This document shows positions 1 through 12,000 of a stretch of 64,000 nt of DNA, in pieces. The stretch is from assembly GCF_017302275.1 (NCBI RefSeq), contig NZ_JAFLDR010000001.1, positions 62,001-126,000 on the forward strand, given 5' to 3'. Below the pieces are notes generated by a model. It saw only the letters and a program-made list of their open reading frames with translations. It was not told the origin of the DNA and ran no database searches. Source of the DNA: Sulfuritalea sp. GTDB taxonomy: Bacteria > Pseudomonadota > Gammaproteobacteria > Burkholderiales > Rhodocyclaceae. The position numbers and the translations under genes are program-made. Every line of letters begins with the position of its first letter. Within the stretch, counting starts at the first letter, position 1.

Positions 1-3000
1 ACGCAGGATGACCTCGCCGTTGAAGGTTTCCTTCGAAGCGTAGATCGTGAAAAGTTTTGCGCCGCCGGTGATCAGCATCGGTGAAGTAAACGCGGCAAGG
101 AAGCCGCCCAGCGAGGGATTGGCCTGGATCGCGCGGTACTGAGTAACCACCTGCTGCTTGACACCAGCGAGCCACTGCTCGGCAGATTGCGCCGTCGGCA
201 ACTGGAAATTCGGCCCGCGGAGTTCCTCGGGCTTGTCGATCGACGGCAGGGTCTTGAAGAATTCGACGCCGGCCGAAAAGTCGTTGATGGCCAACCCGGT
301 GTTGGGCTCGAGGACGATGCCGCCAGGTACCGAAGCAAATATGTACACACCCAGAGGGCCAAGTTCGGAAACGGCGAACTTGATACCGAAGCCGCCAACG
401 CCCGCCATGGCAAAGCCACCCTCGACGCCGACGAAGAACACCCGCTTCTCGACTGGTGTCGTGGTGTCGAAGGTATCGATGATCGAGCCCGTGGCGTCAA
501 GCTTGATGATGCCGCCGATCAGGCCGGCGGTGATCTCGCCGCCAAACAGGTTGCCCTTGAGCGAAACACCGATCGACGCGATGTCGATGATCGGGAACTG
601 CCCGGCGAGCAGTTTGCCCACGTCGATCTTGACGCCCTCGATCGCCCCCGAGAACTCTATCCCCGCCATGCCCTGTATGCCGGTGACCGAAGCCGACAGG
701 GTCAGGACGAAGTCGGCAGGATCGTTCTGGATGTCGGCCCAGGTGATGCCGATTTCGGTGATCTTGATCGGCAGCCAGCTTGGCCACTTGAAGCTCTCGC
801 CCGTCGCGGCGCCAACGCTGATGAATACGCCGAAGCCGGGCTTGGTGACGAAGGTGCCATCGCCGAGGAAGGCGAAATTGCGGCCTTCGCCGCCGAGCAC
901 CAGCGAGCCGATCGTCACTTCCGCACCGACGGAGCGGAAGCTCACCATTTCCTCATTGGCGGCGGCCGACGTATCGATCAGCAGGTCGGTGGCAGTAAGG
1001 GTGAGTATTGGACCCAGCGTGATGCGCAAGGTGTCGGCGTGGAAGATCAGGCCCTTGACCTTGCCGTTTTCGAACTCGAGCGAGACTCGAACGGCCTCGG
1101 TATCCGGGACTCCCGGGGCAATGGGTGGCTCGGCCGAGAGTCGATCACTGATGATCGCGGAAACCGGCTTGCCGGGCAGGAACCGGGCACCGCCCGAGGC
1201 GAAGAAGATGGTGCCGCTGAAGTCGACTGCTTGTCCGAAGGTCACCTTGAAGTTGGTCACGCCCACGCGCAGGTCGTCGAACTCGAGAATTCCGGCAATT
1301 CCGATCTTTCCGGTAGCGCCGGAGGTCTGCGACATGGCATTCGGCCCCGTCGCACCCGGCTTGTAAATGAGTTGCGCCTCGCCGATGTCAAAGCCGTCGG
1401 TATAGACCACGAGACCTGGACTGCCATCGTTGGGATTGATCTGCCCCATGATGCCGAAGGCCGGGAAGGTGATCGATGCCTGCTGCACCACCAGAAGTCG
1501 CTGGCGCGCGCCGCCGTTTTCGGCGGGATCGTAGTTCGGATCCCAATTGAATATGATCCCGCTGCCGGTAACCTTCAGTGCATTGGGAATCTCGATGGCG
1601 AGTCCGGCGATCTGGATGCCGAACTTGCCGGGCACGCTGAAGGCCTCGAGCAGGTTGCCGCCGCCGGTTACGGCTTTCAGCGCCTTCTGGATATCGACCG
1701 CAATGTCGAAGGTACCGAGCAATCCGGTCAATTCGGCCTTGATGCCGCTGCTGGATTGGCTCTGGCCTCCGCCAAAGCTGAGCTTGGCCACATCGACACC
1801 GATGGCCACCGTGAGAATCAGCTTGCCATCCTTGAATTGGGTCTTCGCCAGCGTCAGCGACGGCCCCTGCAAGGACAGCGGGCCGAGTGCGATGGCGTTG
1901 GATCCCGCAGCCGCCGTTTGCAGCGAAGCCGAAATGGTAAAGACTTCGTCCGTACGGATGTTGCTTACCGCACTCTCGCCCGTTCCCACCCGCCAGCTTC
2001 CGGCAACGATCTGGACGCTGACGTCGCCGGCAACGAAGGTGTCTTTCGGATTGACACCCACGCGCGGCGTCAGCAGATACCGGTAGGTGTTTCCGGAGAC
2101 ATTCTGCACGGTCGCCATTACAGTGCCGTCGGCGTTCCTGGCGAGGTTTGCCGCACCTGCACCGCTGATCCTGAGTTCATTGCCGTCGATGCTCGCTGCG
2201 TCGATGGCGGCACCCGTCGGGCTGAAGAAAATCACATCGATGTAGCGCTGGGCGTTCAGCGTCTGCAGGCTCGAGGTCGCGCCGTTAGTCGGGCTTGCCA
2301 GCGTGGCATAGGGTTGTAATGTGGGCGCGGCGGTAGCCGGCGCCGGTGTGTAAAGGGTGAAGCGTTCGACCTCGGCCGCGCCATTGGCGCCGCGCGCATC
2401 GGACCAGGTTGCATTGACGAAAGTCACGGTCACCGTGACGCCGGTAGTCGATACCGCGGCCTTGAAGGCATCCGTCATCAGGATCGGATACAGGAAGGTT
2501 CGGTCGTTGGTGGAATCGACGGACTTGACCACAGCTGCGTTATCGACCGTCAGCCCGGCTATCGCCGTGCCATCGGCTCGCGTTACCGAAACAAGGAATT
2601 CCGCGGCGGTGTCAAGGATGGATGCATCGTTCAGGCCCACGCGGTTCGGATCCTGGTAGGTGACTGCGAGATAGGTTAGATCGTTGATGCTGACGATCGC
2701 GGTGGATGCCGGGTTGGCGAGGTCGGCCGTCGGCGCGCGCAGCGACGAGGCCGGCGCGGCGATGGTTGCGCCCTGGCCGAAGATGGAATAGCCGCTGACG
2801 CGGATGTCCTCAAGCTGGAATCCTTCGGGACCGCCGAAATGGAAGCGCGCGGCGCCCGAAATGCCGAACGCCTCCTGCAGTCCACCCGACTGGTTCGGGA
2901 TCGAAATGGCGACGGACGCCTGTGGCATATCGACGTTGATCCGTCCGGTCGGCGTCCGAATGAAGGACACGGCGCCGGAAACGGTGAAGATGCCGGCCGC

Positions 3001-6000
3001 GCTGATGGTCAGCGCGGTGTCCGGATCAATGTCGCCTGCTTCGTTGAAGCCGGCCGAAAACTCCTCGATCTTCGCCGCCGAGTTGAACCTGACCCGGATC
3101 GCAGCCTGCTCGCCAGCCTCGTCAATGAGACCGTCGGCATCGTCGTCCTCGCCATTCAGGTGAACCGGGACGGCAGCGAGCGGATCCGACGGCAGCATGA
3201 TCGACTTGTCGAGCGCCTGTCCGGAGTTGTTGAGCCGCACCGTGATAGAACCGCTGATCGTGAGGCCATCCACGCCGACGAAACTTGCTTCACCGTAGGC
3301 ATACACCGCATAACGCGCCGGGGTTGTCGGACTGGCGCCCGGCGCCGCGGCCCACTTGATGAGACCAAGGCTGGCGTTGGTGACCAACAGGCCGACCGCA
3401 TCCGGGTTGAATTCGCCCGCATCATCACGCAGCGTCTGGCCGGTCGGAATCGAACCGAGGAATATCTCGACGTTGCGCGCGCCGTAAAGCGTCATGTCCC
3501 CGTCGGTCTGGATCGTAAAGTCGCCTGTCAGTTCGAAGAAAGGCGGTACCGAAATGGTCGCATTGAGGATTGCGAAGCGGACGACATTTCCCTCTGCCGC
3601 CGTAAACTTGATGGCGATATTGGTGTTGCCGACGGAAATGGTCTGATTCACTGCCTTGCCGGTAGTGTTGATTTGTAGCAGCACATCGCCGCCGAGCGTT
3701 GGCAAACCAGGATCCCCGGTAGAAAGATCCACCGTAACCCGCATCTGGCCGGCAATGCCGTCCTGTCCGAAGATGAAGCCGCCCTGCCCGTCGAACAGAC
3801 CGACCCCAAGCACGCTGACGGTCACATCCGAGGCGGCGATGCGGATGGCCTTGGGCGCCGGCAACGGGCCACCGGCATCCGGATCGGTCAGCGAAACCTG
3901 TTCGAAGCTGAAGTTGCCGCTAAGGACGAAGGGATCGGAAACCGCGGCATCGTCGAAGGTGACCCGAAGGTCGATGAATCCGGTCAGGCGCAGGGATGGC
4001 CCCTTTGGCACGGAGAGGACTCTTGTGTTGCCTAGGCTGTCGATGACGAAAGTCTCATTGACCGCGGTGTTCGTGGTGTTGATCTGGACCGCGATGTCGC
4101 CACTGATCTCAAGGTTGGCGCCATCGCCATCGACAAGCAAGCTGTAATCATTGAGCTCGATGCTCGCCGCCATGCCCTGCTGGGTAATCAGGAAGAATCC
4201 GGAAAGGCCGCTCAGCTCGAAGACGGGATCCGCTGGATCGCCGAGTGCGAAGGACAGGTTGGTCATGGCGATCTTGATCACCGATGACCCGTTCGGGCGG
4301 AAGGACTGTTCGAAGGAGATGAAACTGGAGAGGGTGATATCCGCGGTGTCGTCGGTGTCGAAGTCGAGTCCGATGGTGACGTTACCGGAGGCAGCGATGA
4401 TACGGGTAGACATGTCTAGGGTGACTGAATCTGTGCCACCGATGCCGAAGGTGAATCCGTCGCTGCCGAAGCTGGATCCTGCGGCACTGAAGTTGATTAC
4501 CGGCGGCGGAGCCGTCGTTGTCGGACCGCCGGTATTCGGAACGCTCGCACCATTGACTGCCACCTGCAGGCCACCCGCACCCAGGATCACGCCTGGCACG
4601 CCAACCAGATCGATACCATTCGCACTCGCGCGCAGCGCGTAGTAACTGGACCTGTCGGCAATGGCTACGGGCTTGAACAAGGCAAGTCCGAAATCGAGGT
4701 CCGTTATGGCCAGGCCGATCGCGCCGTTTGCCTCTGGATCATCGTTCAGGTCGAACAGCCCATCGGCGTTGCTGTCCGGGTCGCCGGTGCCGATAAAGGC
4801 ATTGACATCGCTTGCGCCCACGGTAAGGACGCTGACCGTCTTGCTGGTGCCGTCGGCGAGCACCACCGTCTTCGGCGCATCGCTCTTGACGAATTCAAAG
4901 TTGCCGCTGACATACACAAAGTTGTCGATGATGATGGTGACCGCGCCGAACGCCCGGATCACGTTCTCGGTGAAGTCCAGCTTCAGCGACGGAGCCGGGA
5001 GGTCACCAGCACCGTCAGGATCGAGGCCGATCTGGACGTCGAGGCCTCCGTTCGCCGCAAAAGACTGGCTGTTTGCGAGATCCAGCGCTTGCGGCGCGCC
5101 AAGGTTGTTCTTGCCACCGTTGATTTCAATGCCAAGGACATCCGCCCGGATCGTGATGCCGTCGATGCCGATCACTTCCGCTCCGCCGCTGGCCTTGACC
5201 GCGTAGTAGCTGCTCTTGTCGGCTGCCGTATTGACGGGCTTGAAGAGCGCCAGCGCAAAGTCGAGGTTGCGCAGCACGAAGCCCATTGCGCCATCGTCCA
5301 GCGGCGTATCGCCCTCGTCGATGATTCCGTCATTGTTCGAATCCACAAAATATGGGCCGCCTACACCGACGAATGCATTGACGTCGCTGGCACCGATGGT
5401 CATCACGTTGACCTGCTTGGTGCTTGTGCTTCCCGCGATCTTGACCGTCTGCGGCGTTCCGCCCTGGCTGAAGGAGAACTGTCCCGAGAGGTGCAGGAAA
5501 TCGGCGATGGAAATCGTGATGTACCCAGCTACCCTGAGCAGGTTGTTCTCGGCGAAGTTGACAATCACGAACTGGTCCGCGGCCGGACCGGTGGGCGCCT
5601 TCAGACCAGCGGCGCTGCCCCAGGCGTCCGGATTCGATGTAGCGCTCGCGAGAAAGTCGATCGATGGCGTGAGGGCCGCCGGATTCGCCTTGTCGGAACC
5701 CTTGTTGATAGAAATCTGGACGCGGCCGCCGATTTCGACGCCATCCACGCCGATCAGGCTGGCACTGCCGCTGCCCGAAAGCGCGAAGTAACTCTTGGTA
5801 CTGGGTGGCGCGCTGACGGCCACGACCGGCTTGGCAAGCACGATTGCGAGGTCGTCAATCCCGACCACGACGCCGATCGCGTTCTGGGCAAGTGTCGCAT
5901 CGTCGTCAACCCGGTCGTCGTTGTCGCTGTCGGCATCGCCAATCCCGACAAATGCACGGAGATCGCTCGCGCCAAGAGTCAATACCGACATCTTGGTCGT

Positions 6001-9000
6001 CGTTGCGCTACCGACCGTCTTGACGAACAGCTCCTTGCGCTGCAGCGCAACGCTGCCGCTGACATAGACGAAACTCTCGATCGCGACCATTACCGAACCG
6101 GCAACCCGGAACTCGACCGAGTTATCCAGCAGCGCAAGCGCGCCCAAGCCAAGATTGAATCCATCTGCGGAGTTGGCAGCCAGCGCCTTCCAGTCCATTC
6201 GCGAACCGTTGCTCGCCGCAACGTTGTAGAAAAACTCAAGATCCTTGATCTTCAGCGTGAACGCGTCCGGCAACCCGGTAACGCCGAGGCTGTCGATGCT
6301 CGCCGCGACGCCTACCCATTTCTTGCCACCCGCGGCCAACGGTTCGCTGACTATCGCCAGGTCGAGGTTCGCATTGTTGACAAAGAAGCCGACCGCGCCC
6401 ACCGCCTCGAGACCTTCTTCGAAGGTGCCGGGATTCGTCAGGTTCTGGTAGCCGGCCTTGTTGATGGCGCCATCGACTCCAACGAACAGGTAAGCGCCGC
6501 TCAATCGAATGGCAAGCACGTTGGCTCCCGGCACTCCGATCGGAATGTTGACGCCCTTGGTGTCATCGATGGCCATACCCGACTGCCGATCAATGCTGAA
6601 TCCGGCAAGCACGATCACAAAGCTTGAGATATTCAGGTAGAGCTGGCCCGTAATGGAAAGGTCGGTGGCACGAGTAATAGCGGCAAGACTGGTCCCGTCG
6701 ATACCGAAAGCGTCACCAGGCAGTGCGGCAAGGGCCGCCCAGTCCAGCTTGCTTGCATCGGCGGCCTTCCCGTTGTAGCGCAATGCGAGGTTGAGAATTT
6801 CCAGCTCGAACGCGTCAGGCAAGCCATGCACACCCATGCCGGCGACGTTCGCGGCGACCCCGATCCAGCTGCGCATTCCCGCCGCCTCCTTGACGATGAT
6901 CAGGTCGACACTCGCTCCGGTGACGCTGAAACCGATGGCGTCGTCGGTATCGAGACCGGTGACATTGCCTTCCGCATCTTCGATAAAGCCACCGTTCACA
7001 CCAACGAAGAAGTGGAGATTCGACAGTGACAGCCGCTGGCCCGCGGCATTGACCAGTGAGATGGCGCCATCGCTGCCGTTCAGACCGGAAAGCTGGTCAT
7101 ACTCGAACTCGCCCGCGGCGAGAACCGACCCGAGGATGTCGAGTTTCAGGGCGCCGCTGATGGAGAGGCCGGCGTCAAGATTGGAAAGGGCAATTGTTTG
7201 CGTACCAACCACGACCGGGTCTGCGCCGAAACTTGCTGCCGACGCTTGCAGGTCAATGGCGGTAGTCCAGTTCAGGCCAACGGGAACGGTTGCCGTCGAC
7301 AGCGACGAGCCGCTCGACGCGAAGTCAAGCCGGATCGCCTCGATTTCGATGCCCTCGGGCAGGCCGACCAGTTCGGCGCCCCTGACGTTTGCAAGTATTA
7401 CGGTATAGGTACGCGCCACGTCGACACTCTTTGTCGCATCGGGATTGGCCTTGATCGTCGCGAAGGTCAAGCGGCCGCTATCCACCTTGAACCCTGGGCC
7501 ACCCGGAACGCCGACAAAGAAGCCGGGCAGGACGGGGGCGCCAGCGACTGAAGCCGGTTTGAGTGCGTCGTAGAGTGCGGCATCGGCGGCATTGATGAGT
7601 CCGTCGCCGTTTATATCTGCGGAGCGATCTAGTTCCAGGAACGCAAGCTCGAACGCCATCAACTGCGCATCGTTCAGGTCTGCGGAGTTGATCAGGCCAT
7701 CGCCGTTGACATCCACATCCACGGTACGGATGGTCATCTCGAACGACGCAAATGCTTGAACGACGCCAAAGGCACTCAGGCCGAGCTTGCCGGAAATACC
7801 GGTGAATTCATCAACGAGAGCAATGGTCTGGCCACCGGCAACGACATCGTCGACCAGAGCCTCGCCAAACTGCCCGTCATCGTCCAGATCAAGCGCCGCC
7901 GTCCAGTCCAGCGCCGATGGCACTTGCGCCGTAGCAAGCAAGGGAATGGTTCCGGATGCACGATTGATATCCACCGAGATGTCGGCGGCGACGATAGTGA
8001 TATCCGACGGCAGGCCGACGAAGCTCGCCTTGCCGAGTGAAGCCGTCGTTGCAATATAACTGCGATTGTCGCCGGCAATGGCGGTCGCGTTCGCCCTGAT
8101 GATCGCCAATCCCAGTGATCCGTCGGTGACCGAGAATCCGATTGCTCCTGCCGTGATGGGCACACCGGAAGGATCGAGACTTGCTCCCACGCCCACAAAA
8201 AGATTCAGGTTCGACAGGCCGATCGTCAGCAAAGTCGCGTCCTGCAGGTCCTTCTCCGCAAGGGAGAACACACCGTTCGCGTTCTGGTCGACATTCACGG
8301 TGCGGCTCGAGAAGTCGAAATCGGCGCTACCGATGATGATTCCGAAAAGATCGAGGACGGCATTGCCTTCAATCGCCATCGCGACGTCCTTGGTCAGTGA
8401 CGCGAAGGACGAAAAGTCGGGTAGCAGACCGTCCGCGTCGTTCGCGGTTGCCCAGTTGATACGCTCCGTCACGGCAATACCGGCGCTGTCGGTCGCGTTA
8501 TTTACAAGGACCGTGCCGCTGATCTTGAGGACCAATCCTTCTATGCCGACCAGCGATGCGCTGCCAACGGTAATCGCCATGCCCATGAAACTGGTCTTGT
8601 CGGCAGGGTTGATCGTTGCCGGCCGCACCAGACCCATGGCAACGGTACCGCCGGAAATGCTGAAACCGATCGCGCCACCAAGGTCGATGGTGTCGTCAAT
8701 CGGGGGCAACGTGCCATTGTCATTCAGCGCTGCACCCACTCCTGCGAAGAGGTTCAGGTTTGTGAGCGTGACACCCATGATCGCTGCGCCGTTAAGTGTC
8801 CCGGCGGTACCGATGTTGCTGTTCCAGGTCGTGACCGTACTTGTGCCCTGCGCCATGGTGAATTCTGCTGTGCCGACCACGAAGCCGAATATATCGAGCG
8901 ACGCCTGACCGGCAATGCGCAAGTCGACTCCACTGGTCAGCCCTGAGCTAAAGCCGGGCAACAAGCTTCCGCTTGCTGCGGCCCAGTTGATCTTCTGTGC

Positions 9001-12000
9001 TCCAGGCGTACCGTCGGCTGCGGTCGCCTTGTTGACGGAAACAGTGCCACTGGCATTGAACTGCAAGCCCTCGATCCCGATGAGCGATGCGCCGACAAGC
9101 GTGACCTCAAGTCCGAGATAACTGGTCTTGTCGGTTGGCCCCAGTCCCGTCGGCCGCACGATCGCCAGATCCACGCTTCCTCCAACGATGCTGAACCCCA
9201 GCGCACCGGCCGTGTCGATGCCGTAGGCCGAGACGTCGGTCGGATCTGCCGGAATCGCAAGCCCGCCACCGACTCCTGCGAAAAGGTTCAGATTCGAAAG
9301 CGAAATAACCATCACCGAAGCGTTGCTGAGTGTGCCGCCGCCGAGCAACGGGTTGCCGGTGCCGATCGTCTGCGTTCCCTGAACGATGCTGAACGACGCG
9401 GTACCGACCACCGAACCAAACACGTCGAGCGCGGCACTGCCATCGATCTGCAACGCAACGGCATCGGTCAAGTTCGCGCTGAAGGCAGGAATCAGATTGC
9501 TCGGATCGTTGGCGAGGCTGGTGGCCTCGAACCAGTCGATGCGCTGGGATGAATCGAGCCCGGCTGCGTCGGTAGCCTTGTTTATCAGTACGGAACCGCT
9601 GGCGATAAAAGTCAGGCCATCGACCCCGAGCAGTTGCGCACCGACGAGTCCGATCTCGAAACCTGTATAGCTTGTCAGATCGCCTGCGGTCAGTCCGCCA
9701 GGCTTGACGATGGAAACCGCGACGCTGCCGCCATTGATCTCGAAACCGAGCGCACCGTTCGTAACCACCGAAGCGCTTGCTGACGCGCTGCTCAGACTGC
9801 CGCCAACGCCGGCAAAAGCATCGAGCCCACTCAAGGATATCGACATCAGAGACGCACCAGCAAGGGTTCCGAGCGCAACGTTTCCGCTGTTGATGTCGAC
9901 CGTCGCCATGGTCATCTCAAAACCCGACACAGTGGCCACAAAGAAACCGAAGGCATTCACCGCCGCGCTGCCGCTCACCTGCAGTTCGATCGCGGCGATG
10001 ATGTCCAGGTTGGTCAGCAGGAAGCTCGGGTCGTTGGCGTCGGCCGTGGCCAGCGTCCAGTTCATCCGCGCCGGCAGGTCCAGTCCCGTCACGCCGTCGG
10101 TCGCCGCGTTCAGCTTCAGCGTGCCGTCGGCGTACAGCTCGAGTCCGCTCACGCCAATCAGTTCGGCGTCGTCGATCGCCACCGAGACGCCCACATAGCT
10201 GTCGCCACGGTGGGCGACCACCGCGTCGTCCAGCGCACCCCTGGCCATCACCAGGCTCAGCGTCACCGCATTCACCGCAAAGCCGATCGTGCCGTTGTTG
10301 ATCGCGTCGTGCGCCGCGTTCAGGCTGCCACCCTCCCCGGCAAACAGCGATGCCGTGCCGGTGAAGGACAGCACGTCCGCTCCGGTCAGCGTGGTCACGC
10401 CGTCGCTCACCGTCATCGTCGCCAGGTTCAGCTCGACGCCCGTCACGGTCGCCACCAGCGCGCCGTTGCCGATGTCCACCGCCGCGCTGCCGCTCACCTG
10501 CAGTTCGATCGCGGCGATGATGTCCAGGTTGGTCAGCAGGAAGCTCGGGTCGTTGGCGTCGGCCGTGGCCAGCGTCCAGTTCATCCGCGCCGGCAGGTCC
10601 AGTCCCGTCACGCCGTCGGTCGCCGCGTTCAGCTTCAGCGTGCCGTCGGCGTACAGCTCGAGTCCGCTCACGCCAATCAGTTCGGCGTCGTCGATCGCCA
10701 CCGAGACGCCCACATAGCTGTCGCCACGGTGGGCGACCACCGCGTCGTCCAGCGCACCCCTGGCCATCACCAGGCTCAGCGTCACCGCATTCACCGCAAA
10801 GCCGATCGTGCCGTTGTTGATCGCGTCGTGCGCCGCGTTCAGGCTGCCACCCTCCCCGGCAAACAGCGATGCCGTGCCGGTGAAGGACAGCACGTCCGCT
10901 CCGGTCAGCGTGGTCACGCCGTCGCTCACCGTCATCGTCGCCAGGTTCAGCTCGACGCCCGTCACGGTCGCCACCAGCGCGCCGTTGCCGATGTCCACCG
11001 CCGCGCTGCCGCTCAGGTTCAAATACTGAGTCTTGTCGATCGCCATTGCCGGCAGCAATCCACTCGGGGCGGTCGTCGCGCTGTCCCAATCGATCCGCTC
11101 ATCATCCACTCGGCTGGTCTGATTCAGCTTGAGCGTGCCCGAGGCGTAAAGTTCCAGCCCGGTGACTCCGGTCAGTCCGGCGTCCGACACGCTTGCCTGA
11201 ATACCGTGAAAGCCCTCGGTTGCCGTTGTTACCGACGCCATGCTGAGCGACGCGCCGCTCGCAGCGAATCCGACGGCATTCGTGGTGATGATTCCATCGC
11301 CCGTTGCGTTCAACGCGGCGCCTGATCCTACAAAGAGGTTAGCCCCGGAGAACGTTATCTTCCGGACACTGACATTGGCGATCGTGCCAGCGGTTCCGAG
11401 GTTGGAGTTGCCGGTAAGCACGTCGCCCGTGGAATTGGTCCACGTGATGAAGGTGTCCGGGACGACGGCTACAAGCGCTCCATTGCCGACGTCAAGCCCG
11501 GTGCTCCCGCCCCGATCGTCGATGGTCCCGGTTACACCGCCTAGATCACCAACAATGAACGCATCGTTAGCGGTCTGCGCTCCGGTAAGGTTCTCCACCT
11601 GAGCGAAACTGATAGTTGCAAATCCAGCAACAGTCACTGTACCAGTGTTCAAGCCGGACAGATTCCATTTCACGTAGGCGTCGACATCAACAACGATCTG
11701 ATCGGTAAAGCTCAGTAGCGATCCGATCAGCGAGGAGACATCGTTGTAGATGAGGTTTCCGCTGTCGGCCCCGGTGACCTCGACATCAAGCACGCCTGGA
11801 TCATCGCCAAGGTTGGCAATGTCGTCGAAGATCCGGAAAGTGATCGGGCCGGCATCGGAGCTTCCATTCAGAACAGCTCCAGGATCCAGGGTCAGCGCAC
11901 TGGCTACTGGTGTACCGCGAACCCCACCCGTCTCGGCAAGTTGGATGCGTCGCCCCACAGACAGGTCCGCATCCATAACCGCGAGGTCCGACTCGTGATC

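Noticed and set aside
187..2319. 710-codon open frame on the plus strand
   Set aside because: It lies opposite the giant LEPR-XLL gene, has no family features, and arises from the GC-rich codon pattern of the real minus-strand frame. Other long plus-strand frames up to 11.3 kb are rejected for the same reason.
9962..10999. Possible CRISPR-like array from repeated sequence
   Set aside because: The repeat unit is 519 bp, coding and in frame, with no spacers and no cas genes.
9917..11089. 390-codon minus-strand frame over the tandem duplication
   Set aside because: It is a second minus-strand frame full of Arg, Gly and Asp (out of frame with the LEPR-XLL reading) and repeats only because the DNA repeats.
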